Part shown: piece after piece, positions 16,729 through 28,153 of the stretch | Numbering within the stretch: the first letter of the stretch is position 1 | How the letters are laid out: the number at the start of each line of letters is the position of its first letter | Assembly (NCBI RefSeq): GCF_007748115.1 | Contig: NZ_CP036289.1 | Location: 1,798,001-1,862,000 of the forward strand | DNA from: Bremerella volcania | GTDB lineage: Bacteria; Planctomycetota; Planctomycetia; Pirellulales; Pirellulaceae | Direction: 5' to 3' | DNA length: 64,000 nucleotides | Program-made: the position numbers and the translations under genes | Notes under the pieces: generated by a model | The model's input: only the letters and a program-made list of their open reading frames with translations | Told to the model about the DNA's origin: nothing | The model's database searches: none

Positions 16729-17337
16729 ATGATCACGATCGTCGACTACCAGATGGGTAACCTGCGGAGTGTCCAAAAAGCCTTTGAAAAGACAGGGCAT
16801 GCCGCGCATATCACCAGCGATCCGCAGGAGATCGCTGCGGCGACCAAGCTTGTTCTGCCTGGCGTGGGGGCGTGTGGCGACGCGGTCGACGAGATCCGCC
16901 GCCGCGATCTGGAAGGGCCGATCCGCGATCAGATAGCCGCCGGCACCCCGTTTCTCGGGATTTGCCTGGGCCTGCAGATGCTGTTCGACGTCAGCTACGA
17001 AGGGGGCGAACACGAGGGCCTGGGGATTCTGCCGGGCAAGGTCGTGAAGTTCGAACTGCCCCATGGCTATAAAGTCCCCCATATGGGCTGGAATCAGGCT
17101 CACTTCGTGCACCGACCGCCCATTTTTGAAGGGATCGACGAGGGGACGAATTTCTACTTCGTTCACTCTTACTATGTCGTTCCAGAAAAGGACGATCTGG
17201 TGGCGATTACGGCCGATTATGGCGGCCCTTTTTGCGCTGCCGTCTGGAAAGACAACCTCTACGCCACGCAGTTCCATCCGGAAAAGAGCCAGCAGGCAGG
17301 CCTTTCCGTACTGCACAACTTTGCCCAGTTGGCGTAG
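16729..17337 (+). CDS. hisH: Imidazole glycerol phosphate synthase, glutaminase subunit HisH
   Basis: Class I glutamine amidotransferase that feeds ammonia to HisF in histidine synthesis. Start MITIVDYQMGNLRSVQKAFE and the oxyanion region LPGVGACGDAV are typical. The nucleophile Cys is in GICLGLQML (about residue 80), PHMGWN near 116 is the HisH-specific signature, and the His/Glu dyad is in QFHPEKSQ near 183. Length 202 is normal. hisA follows after 117 bases; hisF is not in the window, so the pathway is dispersed. Confidence 0.97.
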   Translation: MITIVDYQMGNLRSVQKAFEKTGHAAHITSDPQEIAAATKLVLPGVGACGDAVDEIRRRDLEGPIRDQIAAGTPFLGICLGLQMLFDVSYEGGEHEGLGILPGKVVKFELPHGYKVPHMGWNQAHFVHRPPIFEGIDEGTNFYFVHSYYVVPEKDDLVAITADYGGPFCAAVWKDNLYATQFHPEKSQQAGLSVLHNFAQLA

Positions 17338-17454
17338 ATATCCCCCGCATTAACTTGATCTAGTGGCAAGATTTTCCTTGCTGATTCTTAACCGTTGTGA
17401 GATATTGCCAGGACGCCGAAGGGTTCGGCCGTTCGGCGGAGAAAGGGACCCACG

Positions 17455-18177
17455 ATGCAAATTTGGCCGGCCATTGATCTTCTCGGTGGCAAATGCGTGC
17501 GACTCCAACAAGGAGACTATAACCGCGAAACGGTCTACGGGGACGACCCGGCTGAAATGGCGAAACGATGGGTCGATGAAGGAGCCGATTGCCTCCATCT
17601 GGTCGACTTGGATGGGGCCAAGGACGGAAGTCTGAAAAACCGCGACGCGATCTCTGCGATCGTTGCTGCCGTCGATATCCCATGTGAAGTGGGGGGCGGA
17701 ATTCGCGATGAGAAGACCATCCAGGAACTTCTCGATCTCGGACTGACCCGCCTGGTGATCGGCACCAAGGCCCTGCGTGAGCCCGATTGGTTTGCCGCCA
17801 TGTGCGAGAAATTCCCGGAAAAGCTGGTTGTCGGAATCGATGCCAAAGAAGGCATGGTCGCCACCGACGGCTGGCTGGAGGTGAGCACCACCTCGGCGAT
17901 CGATCTGGCCAAAACGTACGAACATCTGCCGGTCGCGGCCATCATCTACACCGACATCGCCACCGACGGCATGCTGGCCGGTCCCAACGTCCAGGCGATG
18001 CAGGCCATGAAACAAGCCGTCAAGCTGCCGGTCGTCGCGTCCGGAGGCGTCACCTCGGTCGAAGACGTGAAGAACCTGACCGCAGCCGGACTTGATGGCG
18101 CGATCGTGGGTCGTTCCTTATACGAAGGCCGTATAACTGTTCGCGCGGCGGTCGAGGCCGCTGGCGGTGTGAGGTAA
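17455..18177 (+). CDS. hisA: Phosphoribosylformimino-5-aminoimidazole carboxamide ribotide isomerase HisA
   Basis: TIM-barrel Amadori-type isomerase of histidine synthesis. The first catalytic Asp is in WPAIDLLGGKCVRL (D8) and the second in VVGIDAKEG (near 129). Phosphate-binding loops are EVGGGIRDE near 80, and ASGGVTS plus GAIVGRSLYEG towards the end. Length 240 is normal. ATG 17455 is preceded by GGGACC, a weak ribosome-binding site. HisH immediately upstream in the same direction supports the assignment over HisF or TrpF. Confidence 0.97.
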   Translation: MQIWPAIDLLGGKCVRLQQGDYNRETVYGDDPAEMAKRWVDEGADCLHLVDLDGAKDGSLKNRDAISAIVAAVDIPCEVGGGIRDEKTIQELLDLGLTRLVIGTKALREPDWFAAMCEKFPEKLVVGIDAKEGMVATDGWLEVSTTSAIDLAKTYEHLPVAAIIYTDIATDGMLAGPNVQAMQAMKQAVKLPVVASGGVTSVEDVKNLTAAGLDGAIVGRSLYEGRITVRAAVEAAGGVR

Positions 18178-18189
18178 CCAGTAAGTTCC

Positions 18190-18969
18190 ATGCCCGAGCG
18201 TGATTTGACTTCTGAATCGGTCGTCCCCAACTCGGGCAAATCATGGGGACTTCGTTTCAGCTTGGGGGCGATGATGGTGATCGTCGCCCTGTTTGCCGGC
18301 GTGTTTGGTTATCTCTCTTATTTCCGCTCGGCCAGGTGCCTGTTGAGCTATCAGGTCACCACGCTTTCGGCCGAGGATGTGGATGGACTGAAGCTTGACT
18401 TCCATGCCATCGACGGTTCTCCGTATCGCTGGGCATTTGATCAAGAGGATGCGATTGCCGAACTCACGCGGCAGCGACGTCAGATTGAGCCACCTCTCTA
18501 CGAGAAGCAACTGACGGTCGCCTATTGGCCTCGTCTTGCCGATAGCTACACGTACATTCGTCCTACGACGATCAACTCTGCTACCAGTCCCTTCCCAGAC
18601 TACAAGAGCGGCGAGTTCGCTGGATTCTGGGGCGTCCGAAAGGCAGGGGGGCGGTTGATGTTTCGAGTCGAAGCTCAGACCTCGCATCGCCAGCCACGTG
18701 TAGCCAACGTCGAAGACGTTAGCAATGGACGTTTCGATGAGGTCAGCGGAACCCTTGCTTACGAAGGCAAGTTCCCGACATCCAAGCTAATATTCGCCGC
18801 TCCGATGGGTAACGGTCAGGTTCACCTTTTCCTGATTCAAACCGAAGAAGTGAGTGCCAAGGAACCGTTCGTTCATCGACCGGGGCCTATCGATTCATTG
18901 GAGAACCAACCCGATTCAACAACTGAGCAACACGATCCACAACCGGAAGCAGCACACAACGACGAGTAA
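18190..18969 (+). CDS. Hypothetical single-pass membrane protein
   Basis: 259 residues with one N-terminal membrane helix (about 23-45, LRFSLGAMMVIVALFAG) and a soluble remainder presumably outside the cytoplasm. The RFSLGAMM-type stretch before the helix resembles the start of many uncharacterised planctomycete membrane proteins that carry RFSLRTLL-like leaders. The tail from about 225 is polar and rich in Asp, Gln and His. No catalytic motif is visible. It begins 12 bases after hisA, so it may be co-transcribed, but no link to histidine synthesis is evident. Confidence 0.7.
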   Translation: MPERDLTSESVVPNSGKSWGLRFSLGAMMVIVALFAGVFGYLSYFRSARCLLSYQVTTLSAEDVDGLKLDFHAIDGSPYRWAFDQEDAIAELTRQRRQIEPPLYEKQLTVAYWPRLADSYTYIRPTTINSATSPFPDYKSGEFAGFWGVRKAGGRLMFRVEAQTSHRQPRVANVEDVSNGRFDEVSGTLAYEGKFPTSKLIFAAPMGNGQVHLFLIQTEEVSAKEPFVHRPGPIDSLENQPDSTTEQHDPQPEAAHNDE

Positions 18970-19084
18970 CACCTAAGTCGCCATCAACAAATCACCCCAC
19001 GGAGAAGAGGTTCCCCGTGGTACTCCCCATGTGGGAAAGCCCTTTTCTCGTGTCTATTCCCAAAAGCACGAAAGGAGTTTAGTT

Positions 19085-21178
19085 ATGGCAAGTTGTGCAA
19101 CAGAGACCGTCCGCGATATTGTCTTATGCGGTCATGGTTCGACTGGGAAGACGAGCCTGATCGACCGCCTCCTCGAGATAACGCACGCGGTGGACGGAAC
19201 GCACAGTGTGGACGACGGAACGAGTGTCTGCGATTTCGAGCCGGAGGAAAAGGCTCACCATCTTTCCATTGAGGCGACTCTCGCCCACTTTCAACATCAG
19301 GGACTTCGCTTCAACGTAATCGATGCTCCCGGCTACCCCGATTTCATTGGTCATACGATCTCGGCCATGCGCGGAGCCGACACCGCGATGATCGTGATCG
19401 ACGCGCACGCGGGCATCGCGGTCAACACGCGGCGCGTCTTTCAAGAAGCGGAAAAGGCCGGCATCGGCCGGATGATCGTCGTCAACAAGATCGATACCGA
19501 GCACCTTGATTTTCCGGCCCTGATGCAGTCGATCCGCGAAACGTTCGGCCAGGCGTGCGTGCCGATCAGTTTTCCTCGGCTGGAAAACGGCGCCATCGTC
19601 GGCGTCATCGATATTCTCGATGAGAAGGCTGACACCTCCAACGCCCCGATCGATCCGGCCATCTACAAAGAGTCGCTCGTCGAAGCGGCGATCGAGGTGG
19701 ATGAAACGTGGATGGAACGTTACTTCGAAGGGGACGTGCCCACCAACGAAGATTTGAAAGCCCTCATTCCGAAAGCGGTTGCCAACGGAACGCTGATTCC
19801 CGTCGTTTGCTGCAGCATCAAGAAGGCCGTTGGCATTTCGGAACTGATGGACGCGATGGCGCTGTGCTCCCTTCCTCCTTCGATGGTGCATCGGAAAGCG
19901 AAAAGTGGCGATGGATCCGAGATCGAACTCTCAGGCGATCCCAATGGCCCACTGGCGGCCCAGGTATTCCAGACGCGGATCGATCCTTTCGTCCAGAAGC
20001 TAAGCTACATCCGCGTGTACAACGGAACGCTTCGCAAAGATATGACCCTACCAGGCAGCAATGGCCGCAAGGGGCTGCGGATTGGACAACTATTGGACGT
20101 GCAGGCCAACCATCTGGAACCGATCGACCAGGCCGGCCCCGGCGACATCGTTGCCGTGGCGAAGATGGATCAGCTGCATACCGGCACCAACGAAGGTGAG
20201 TTGGAGCTTCCCAACATTGAGTTCCCGCAGCCGATGGTGGGCGTGGCGATTCGTCCCAAGAGTCGCAACGACGAAGCGAAGCTGAGTGCGGCCCTGCATA
20301 AGCTGGTCGAAGAGGATCCCACGATCCAAATCGAGCACGATCAGGAAACGCACGAGTTGGTGCTGCGCGGCATGAGCGAACTTCACCTGTCGTTGATCCA
20401 AGAGAAGCTGGCTCGTCGCGATCACTTGGAGATTGAAACGTACGAACCGCGGATTCCCTTCCGCGAATCGATCACCTATCCGGCCCATGGTTCCTACCGC
20501 CACAAGAAACAGTCAGGCGGGCGTGGGCAGTTCGGCGAGGTGCACATTCGCGTTCAGCCCCTTCCTCAAGGAACCGATATCACCGAGTTCGCCACGAAGG
20601 ACAACTTCCCCAGCATGAAGCATGTCCATTACTTCGAAGGGATGAACTTCCTGTGGGTCGATTCGATCGTGGGGGCCTCGATTCCAGGCAACTTCATGCC
20701 GGCGGTCGAGAAAGGTCTCTTGGATCGCGTGCACAAAGGGGTTCTGGCAGGCTATCCGCTGCAAGACCTGTGCGTCGAGGTGCACTACGGAAAGCATCAC
20801 CCGGTCGATAGCTCGGAAACCGCATTCCGGATCGCCGCTTCGGCGGCCCTACGCGAAGTTTGCAAGCAGGCCGGACCGCAGCTGCTGGAACCGATGGTCG
20901 ATATGCATATCACCGTTCCGATCGATTGTGTCGGGGACGTGTATAGCGACATGGCGACGCGGCGAGGGCAGATCTCGGGAACCCAGGAAGCCGGAGCGAA
21001 CATGCAAACGGTAGTCTGTGTCGTCCCCTTGGCCGAGACTTCGTCGTACGCACGGTCCCTCTCCAGTCTGACTGGAGGGCAGGGGAGCTACAGCATGAGC
21101 TTCTCGCACTATGCTCCGATGCCGTCCCATCTGCAGGAGAAGCATCACCAGCATATCGTCGAGGACGACGAAAGCTGA
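19085..21178 (+). CDS. Elongation factor G-like translational GTPase (FusA2 type)
   Basis: Five-domain EF-G homologue of 697 residues. G1 is GHGSTGKTSLID near 16, G3 is DAPGYPDFIGH near 82 (DTPGHVDF in canonical EF-G) and G4 is NKIDTEH near 137. The switch I motif normally ending RGITI is replaced by EKAHHLSIEATL. Domain IV contains GGRGQFGEVHIRV near 480 and domain V the end region with RRGQISGTQ. These differences mark the paralogous EF-G2 group, whose role is not essential elongation. ATG 19085 has an excellent AAAGGAG site at 19071-19077; the frame extends upstream to 19031 without support. A strong terminator follows. Confidence 0.93.
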   Translation: MASCATETVRDIVLCGHGSTGKTSLIDRLLEITHAVDGTHSVDDGTSVCDFEPEEKAHHLSIEATLAHFQHQGLRFNVIDAPGYPDFIGHTISAMRGADTAMIVIDAHAGIAVNTRRVFQEAEKAGIGRMIVVNKIDTEHLDFPALMQSIRETFGQACVPISFPRLENGAIVGVIDILDEKADTSNAPIDPAIYKESLVEAAIEVDETWMERYFEGDVPTNEDLKALIPKAVANGTLIPVVCCSIKKAVGISELMDAMALCSLPPSMVHRKAKSGDGSEIELSGDPNGPLAAQVFQTRIDPFVQKLSYIRVYNGTLRKDMTLPGSNGRKGLRIGQLLDVQANHLEPIDQAGPGDIVAVAKMDQLHTGTNEGELELPNIEFPQPMVGVAIRPKSRNDEAKLSAALHKLVEEDPTIQIEHDQETHELVLRGMSELHLSLIQEKLARRDHLEIETYEPRIPFRESITYPAHGSYRHKKQSGGRGQFGEVHIRVQPLPQGTDITEFATKDNFPSMKHVHYFEGMNFLWVDSIVGASIPGNFMPAVEKGLLDRVHKGVLAGYPLQDLCVEVHYGKHHPVDSSETAFRIAASAALREVCKQAGPQLLEPMVDMHITVPIDCVGDVYSDMATRRGQISGTQEAGANMQTVVCVVPLAETSSYARSLSSLTGGQGSYSMSFSHYAPMPSHLQEKHHQHIVEDDES

Positions 21179-21214
21179 CCCGGAATTTCCCGCGGCAGAT
21201 CCGTCCGTGTGCTT

Positions 21215-21260
21215 GCCCTCGCTTTCAAGTTTGCGAAAATACGAAAGCGAGGGCGTTTTT
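21215..21260 (+). terminator. Rho-independent terminator after the EF-G-like gene
   Basis: GCCCTCGCTTTC (21215-21226) pairs perfectly over 12 bases with GAAAGCGAGGGC (21243-21254), followed by GTTTTTG. The rest of the 349-base gap to 21528 shows no gene; it should hold the promoter of the serine acetyltransferase. Confidence 0.9.
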
Positions 21261-21527
21261 GTTGATTGTTCCCATAAGGGTCAATTTAACTGCCGATCAC
21301 GTCGAAAACATTGGTGACCTTATTGTCAGGCCGGGCATCCAAAAGCCATTAACCCTGTGGAAAAGTCCATGCAACCGGCAAACTTGAACCGAACCATGCA
21401 TCTGCTGGCAACCTGTTACTGCCGAACCTGCCTCTGTTGTTGCTAACCCCAACACCTGCTGCCGCAACAGACCTGTTCATGTCCGTAACATCTCTCTCCC
21501 TCGGTTCAATATAGAAGGATATTCGCC

Positions 21528-22502
21528 ATGGCCTCCGATGCACGCCTGAAAGAAGATCTTCCGACGCTGACCGATCGCATCGTCAGCACCTACAAGCAGA
21601 TTGGCAAAATCAACCATCTCGGTCACTGCCCACTGCCGAATTACGAAGTGGTGATCTCGATCATGGAAGACATGAAGGAGATCCTATACCCCGGCTACCA
21701 GCGCCGCGAAGGGCTGCACATGGGGAACATCACCTATCACGTGGGCGACCTGATCGATGGCCTGCACGATAAATTAACCAATCAGATTGCCCGGGCTCTG
21801 CGGCACGACGAACGCGTCAATGGCAAGCCGGATACCTGCAATCCAATGGAAGAGACCGACTACGAAGCCAAAGGTCAGGCAATGGCCATCGAGTTTCTCA
21901 ATCGGATTCCCGACTTGCGGGACATCCTGGCGACTGACGTGCAAGCGGCCTACGACGGCGACCCGGCCTGCACCAACCTGGACGAAGTGATCTTCTGCTA
22001 CCCAGGTCTGGAAGCGATCACCGTTTACCGCGTCGCCAACACGCTATACAAGTTGGGTGTGCCGTTCATCCCGCGCATGATGACCGAGTGGGCTCACAAG
22101 CAGACCGGCATCGATATCCACCCCGGAGCAACAATCGGAAGTTACTTCTTCATCGATCATGGCACCGGCGTGGTGATTGGCCAGACTTGCGAGATTGGCA
22201 AGCACGTCAAGCTTTACCAAGGTGTTACGCTGGGTGCTCTTTCGTTTGATACCGATAACGAAGGAAACATCGTCCGCGGCATGAAACGCCACCCCACGAT
22301 TGAAGATCACGTGGTGATCTACGCCAACGCGACCGTTCTGGGCGGTCGAACAGTCGTGGGGAACCACAGCGTGGTGGGTTCGAGCGTATGGCTCACACGG
22401 AGCGTCGACCCGAACACGACGGTCCTTTTGGAAAAGCCGCGGTTGCGACTTCGTTCCGAAGCAGTCGAAGAACTGCAACCGGAACTCAACTTCCAGATCT
22501 AG
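21528..22502 (+). CDS. cysE: Serine O-acetyltransferase
   Basis: Transfers acetyl from acetyl-CoA to L-serine, the first step of cysteine synthesis. A helical N-terminal domain (about 1-170) is followed by a left-handed beta-helix hexapeptide domain with [20 protein letters not shown] near 193-212, [22 protein letters not shown] and [13 protein letters not shown]. The catalytic His of the DIHPGA segment and the His in FIDHGT are present. At 324 residues it is longer than E. coli CysE (273) and resembles the long-N-terminus EpsC-like forms. ATG 21528 follows AGAAGGA. Its 3' end overlaps the convergent gene by four bases. Confidence 0.93.
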   Translation: MASDARLKEDLPTLTDRIVSTYKQIGKINHLGHCPLPNYEVVISIMEDMKEILYPGYQRREGLHMGNITYHVGDLIDGLHDKLTNQIARALRHDERVNGKPDTCNPMEETDYEAKGQAMAIEFLNRIPDLRDILATDVQAAYDGDPACTNLDEVIFCYPGLEAITVYRVANTLYKLGVPFIPRMMTEWAHKQTGIDIHPGATIGSYFFIDHGTGVVIGQTCEIGKHVKLYQGVTLGALSFDTDNEGNIVRGMKRHPTIEDHVVIYANATVLGGRTVVGNHSVVGSSVWLTRSVDPNTTVLLEKPRLRLRSEAVEELQPELNFQI

Positions 22503-25165
22503 CGACGCCCGAACGCAGCCCAAACGCCTTTGGCTGCGAACAAGACGATCAGTGCCAGCCAGCTTAGGCCGGACACGACCGCGCCGATCACAAACGACCG
22601 AGGCCAATAGGTTAGCGTGACCTTCGTGTCGCCTGCTTCCACCGGGACGGCCATCATGATGCGGTTGGCCCGGTAGATGGGAATCGCAGGTCTGACTATC
22701 CCATCCGCTTGAGTGACTTGGCACGTCCAGCCGTCGTCGAAGTACTCTCGGATAAAGAGCCAGCCGGGCTGGGCGTCTTTCAACTCGATCTGGATGCTGC
22801 CTGCTCTTGGGCGTTGGCATAGGACCTCAACCGAGCGTATATCTTCCGCAGTCTGCGCATCGTTGGCATGCTCGCCGGGGTTTCCTTCGAGGACGCCGCC
22901 GGGACTTGATGAGTTCCGCCGGAGCTCTTCCAGGATCTGCTCCGTCGCGCTGGCTTGCGACGGTATGGTATTGTCGGGGGCTTCGATCCATGTCGCATTG
23001 GGCCGCCACCATGCGGCCGGCCAGGCATCTGGGTTGTTGGTGCTGACGCGAACCTTGTCGGGGCCGTAATCCCAGATCTTCCGAGTACCCAGCAGATTTA
23101 AAACGAGGGGTCGGTTCTGCGGGCTGTACGCTTCGCTGATCACCAGTTGGTAGTCGGTGGGGAAAATACTCGTGATGGACGGTGCCAGACGTACATTCTG
23201 AATGAGTTGGTAGCGAGGATAAAGATTCTCGCGATCGATCGCTAATCCTTCCCGTTGCCGGTCGTCAGAACCTTTCAGGTCGAACGAGGTAGGATAAAAG
23301 TGAAGGTTTCGAGTGCGATAAACGCCTGGTAGCGGGTCGTCCGAAGTGGATTTCGGCAACACGTTGGCCGCCGTGTTTTGCTTCCACACCTCTTGAGGTG
23401 CGGTAGGAGCAACCCAGGCGTTTGCCAGGGCCATGTCAACGATGAGAAGTCCCACCAGGAGCCCCGGTCTCCATTGCTTCGGAGCATAACCAACGATCAA
23501 GAGGGTCAGCAAGATGACGGCGGCCATTTGAAAAATGCCTTGGGCCATGTCTCGTATTCCAGCCAAAGCATCGAGCGGACCGAACAAATCATCGGGCGGT
23601 TCTGTTGGCAGAGTCGTGCTGATCCATGCTGCATTAAGGTAGATCGCGGCGCCCAGTAGCAAGCTCGAAATCGCAAGCATCAAGAGCCGCCGCTTCGACG
23701 TCGCGCTGAGTCGAATCGCTCGAGGAAGTCCCCGACCGGCCAAAATCGAGATGCCAAAACAGAAAACGATGTACCACTTCGCCGGATACCGAAAAGCCGC
23801 ATACTTCGGAACGAATACGACCAGAAACCAGTACAGTCCTCCGAACGGAGAACCAACCGGGAGATCGTCCGTTGTGGGACCATTGAAAAAATACGACACC
23901 TCCCCCACGATCCAGCCGAGCCCGTACCAGCCGAAACATGCCAACAGTCCAAAGAGGGTCATCGCCAACATGAACTGATCGATTCCGCCGCGAGAGCGAC
24001 ATCGGAATCCGACGACCGCGCAGAGGACGGTTAGGGTTCCCACGAACAGCGCCGGGAACCAAATGCGTCCTTCTCCTGGCAGGATCTGCGCCCAGCGTTG
24101 TCGCTGGGGATAAAACTTGCCGGAGAAGTTCGAGCAAAAGACTTCGGGCAGCAGCCAGGGACTGATGCTGAAATCGAAGCTTTGTCGTCCATGCCCCGTT
24201 TTTGGGTAGATCCCCCGGATATCGTCCCAGTGTCGCTGGGTAAGCTCCCCGGTGGCCCACCGCGCCGTAAATTGATAGGCATTGGTCGACGTCTGCGCGG
24301 CCAGACGATCGCTGCGCTGCGACCACTGCGCCGTTGGCAAAACTTGTATCGCCGATAGTAATCCCGCGAACGAGGCCGCCAGAAGCAAGGCCGCCAGTCG
24401 AACGGATCTCTGTCGAGCCCAAGCCTTCCAATCGGAGAGGCCTGCCGAGGGTACGGCAAAAAACAACGCCCCCAGGCAAAGCAATAGCATGCAATGAAAT
24501 GCCGCTTGGGGATCCCCTCCGAGAACCATCATGCCCAGGCACACGGCAAGCAGCGACATCGAACGCGGACACGGCTTATTAAAGACATGCCAACCGGCCA
24601 CAAGCACCCACGGCAGCCACGCGGCGCCGACCAGAAAGACAAGGTTGCACGTATAACTCAGGGTCGGACCGCAAAACGTGTAAGCGCTGGCCGCCAGGCA
24701 TGCTCCGAAGAGCGAGCACTTCCAGGTACGAGCGGCCACAAAAGTGCCGGCATAGGCCAGCAAAAAGTGGAAAACATAGTAGATGCGCAGCCCGGTGTCG
24801 TAATCGAACGGACCCAGCAATATTGCCTTGAACGGGTAAAAAACGCTGCTGGTTCCATCGGCCGCCAGGGGCATGCCAATTCCGTCGTAGGGAGACCACA
24901 GAGGGACCTCGCCGGCCTTCCATTGGCGTGTCACTTCGTGAAACAGCGGGTAATAAAAGTGAGCCGCGTCGCGAAAGACGAAATGCTCTTGGTCAACGAA
25001 GGCTTGTCCGAAGAAGAAGCCACCCAGAATCAGAAACGGCAGGGCGATACCCAGGCACGTTTTCAAGCGTTGCAGAGCAGGGGAGCGGACCGGCGGTGGT
25101 GCGTTGTCTTTGTTCACGCCTACGATGCTAATAGGCGTGCATCTCGCTGGCAACTTGTTCTGCAA
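22499..25165 (-). CDS. YfhO-like large polytopic membrane protein
   Basis: About 888 residues with some 12-14 predicted membrane helices in the first 550 residues and a final helix at the C-terminus, flanking an extracytoplasmic domain of about 250 residues. The early motif [11 protein letters not shown], then [17 protein letters not shown], is characteristic of YfhO/GtrB-like membrane proteins, GT-C-fold relatives implicated in polymer glycosylation in Firmicutes. The start is uncertain: the frame opens with TTG at 25165, five bases after the upstream stop, while GTG at 25117 would remove 16 residues. It probably follows the small gene at 25371 in an operon. Substrate unknown. Confidence 0.82.
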   Translation of the reverse strand: MQNKLPARCTPISIVGVNKDNAPPPVRSPALQRLKTCLGIALPFLILGGFFFGQAFVDQEHFVFRDAAHFYYPLFHEVTRQWKAGEVPLWSPYDGIGMPLAADGTSSVFYPFKAILLGPFDYDTGLRIYYVFHFLLAYAGTFVAARTWKCSLFGACLAASAYTFCGPTLSYTCNLVFLVGAAWLPWVLVAGWHVFNKPCPRSMSLLAVCLGMMVLGGDPQAAFHCMLLLCLGALFFAVPSAGLSDWKAWARQRSVRLAALLLAASFAGLLSAIQVLPTAQWSQRSDRLAAQTSTNAYQFTARWATGELTQRHWDDIRGIYPKTGHGRQSFDFSISPWLLPEVFCSNFSGKFYPQRQRWAQILPGEGRIWFPALFVGTLTVLCAVVGFRCRSRGGIDQFMLAMTLFGLLACFGWYGLGWIVGEVSYFFNGPTTDDLPVGSPFGGLYWFLVVFVPKYAAFRYPAKWYIVFCFGISILAGRGLPRAIRLSATSKRRLLMLAISSLLLGAAIYLNAAWISTTLPTEPPDDLFGPLDALAGIRDMAQGIFQMAAVILLTLLIVGYAPKQWRPGLLVGLLIVDMALANAWVAPTAPQEVWKQNTAANVLPKSTSDDPLPGVYRTRNLHFYPTSFDLKGSDDRQREGLAIDRENLYPRYQLIQNVRLAPSITSIFPTDYQLVISEAYSPQNRPLVLNLLGTRKIWDYGPDKVRVSTNNPDAWPAAWWRPNATWIEAPDNTIPSQASATEQILEELRRNSSSPGGVLEGNPGEHANDAQTAEDIRSVEVLCQRPRAGSIQIELKDAQPGWLFIREYFDDGWTCQVTQADGIVRPAIPIYRANRIMMAVPVEAGDTKVTLTYWPRSFVIGAVVSGLSWLALIVLFAAKGVWAAFGRR

Positions 25166-25170
25166 AGAAC

Positions 25171-25371
25171 TCAGCTGGTTGCCAGCAAGTGCTCGTACAA
25201 CTCTCGCAGTTCATCCTTCAAAAGGTCGCAGCGAGCCGAGATGACTACGGTTGGGTCGTCGCTCGTGGCGATGGCCGTTCGGCTTTGGCGCAGCGACTCG
25301 AGCACGTCGTCCTCGTAGGGCATGAGCGATATCGACTCATTTCCAAGGATAGGAGCAATCGGTTGCATCAA
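25171..25371 (-). CDS. Small hypothetical acidic protein
   Basis: 66 residues, no membrane helix and no recognised domain. The central LRQSRTAIAT followed by VVISARCDLLKDELRELYEH suggests an amphipathic helix at the end. It lies between the FHA gene and the YfhO-like gene, with 33 bases upstream and 5 downstream, which is the main argument for a real gene. It may equally be a chance frame. Confidence 0.45.
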   Translation of the reverse strand: MMQPIAPILGNESISLMPYEDDVLESLRQSRTAIATSDDPTVVISARCDLLKDELRELYEHLLATS

Positions 25372-25404
25372 ACCTACTCTTCCGATTCACGGGGTTATGC
25401 CGAG

Positions 25405-25977
25405 TCAGGCTGACCGGCGTAGTGCTTCAGTGTATGGTCCACCATGAACTCGCGTGCGAATGTCGCGAAGCAAACGCTGGACCGTCTCGATGCCGTCCTG
25501 GGCCTGGCCATCGGTGGCAACCCACGGCATGTCAATCGCTGGCGTTTTCGATTGGGGCAACTCTGACGATTGAATCGGAGAGTTGGCCGATTTCTGAAAA
25601 TGGAATTCGTAAGGACCGCAGCGAATCCGGTCTCCATTTTCCAGCTGTGCAACGACCGTATCCTCGGCATTGACCGTCAGGATGGGTTCGGCCGTTAGAC
25701 AACGCAGGCGGTATCCATCGTGAGTACGGAGGATGTAGGCGTAAAGTTCAGGGAACTGCTGGTCACCGAGGATCAGATCACAGTCGCTGGCCGATCCCAG
25801 GGTAAATACGGGGACTTCGATTTCACGCTCGCGCTGACTGACCTGACCGCGGGCAATCCGCAGCGAGGCACCTGACCGGCGGCCTTCCCCCGGCGGATTT
25901 GTTTCCGAGTTTCCCAGCTGTGAATCTTGACGCATTCTGACTCTACCTTCACCCTCAATGCATTCACGTAGCGGCAT
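25405..25977 (-). CDS. FHA domain protein
   Basis: Forkhead-associated domain, a phosphothreonine-peptide-binding module, here as about 190 residues from ATG 25977 (the frame is open to a TTG at 26019). The fold is seen from about residue 45 to 130: FTLGSASDCDLILGD, then AYILRTHDGYRLRC, then NGDRIRCGPYEFHF. The canonical Gly-Arg and Ser-x-x-His residues are altered (GSAS in place of GRxx, and ELYAYI where SxxH is expected), so phosphopeptide binding may be degenerate. The C-terminal 60 residues are unassigned. No kinase gene is next to it. Confidence 0.75.
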   Translation of the reverse strand: MPLRECIEGEGRVRMRQDSQLGNSETNPPGEGRRSGASLRIARGQVSQREREIEVPVFTLGSASDCDLILGDQQFPELYAYILRTHDGYRLRCLTAEPILTVNAEDTVVAQLENGDRIRCGPYEFHFQKSANSPIQSSELPQSKTPAIDMPWVATDGQAQDGIETVQRLLRDIRTRVHGGPYTEALRRSA

Positions 25978-26195
25978 TGCCGGTACTTCTTTGAAATGAT
26001 CGACCAGAAAGGGAATCAATGTCGCACGGAATCTTCGGTAAGAAGATGCCTTTTCCCGCGCAGATTACCAGCGGTGGCGTTTCGGTAAGATAGACAATCT
26101 GGCCACGCATCCGATTGCGGCCAAATCGCAGGTTTTTCGATAGCACCGCGATCGTTGATGGATGCTATCAGATAGAGATTGAGAGTGTACAGGCT

Positions 26196-26597
26196 CTAAT
26201 TGGCGAATCGCTTTGCCGTGCGGATCTGGTTGCGGGCCTGCTCGATGTTTCGCGTCTTGATGGCGGCAAGTTCGTCGGTCGGAGCAACCGCTTTGGATGC
26301 TTCTTCGAGCTGCTTTTCTGCCTGATCGACGTCGATGTCGCCGGGCGGAATCGCCTTGCCGGTCAGAATGCTAACGACGTTGTCCGCAATTTGAACGAAA
26401 CCCCCGTCAACGTACAGACGCTCGGTTTGACCGCCGGAGACGATCCGCATCTCGCCGTAGCCGAGACGACCGATGACCGGGGCATGGTTTTCGCCAATAC
26501 CCATTTCGCCGTCTGCCAGCGGCAGGGCGATGAAGTCAGCCGTCGTTTCGAGTGCGGTCTTCTCGGGAGTGACCACGATGCATTGGATGGAAGGCAC
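26196..26597 (-). CDS. atpC: ATP synthase epsilon subunit
   Basis: Central-stalk subunit that couples rotation to catalysis and inhibits hydrolysis. 133 residues from GTG 26597, starting two bases after the atpD stop, which indicates translational coupling. The N-terminal beta-sandwich shows CIVVTPEKTALETTADFIAL and GEMGIGENHAPVIGRLGYG, and the helical hairpin follows (AEKQLEEASKAV). The frame remains open upstream inside atpD, but that part is not homologous. It is the last gene of the operon; no clear terminator was found in the 176 bases that follow. Confidence 0.95.
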   Translation of the reverse strand: MPSIQCIVVTPEKTALETTADFIALPLADGEMGIGENHAPVIGRLGYGEMRIVSGGQTERLYVDGGFVQIADNVVSILTGKAIPPGDIDVDQAEKQLEEASKAVAPTDELAAIKTRNIEQARNQIRTAKRFAN

Positions 26598-26599
26598 GA

Positions 26600-28153
<1,554 letters not shown>

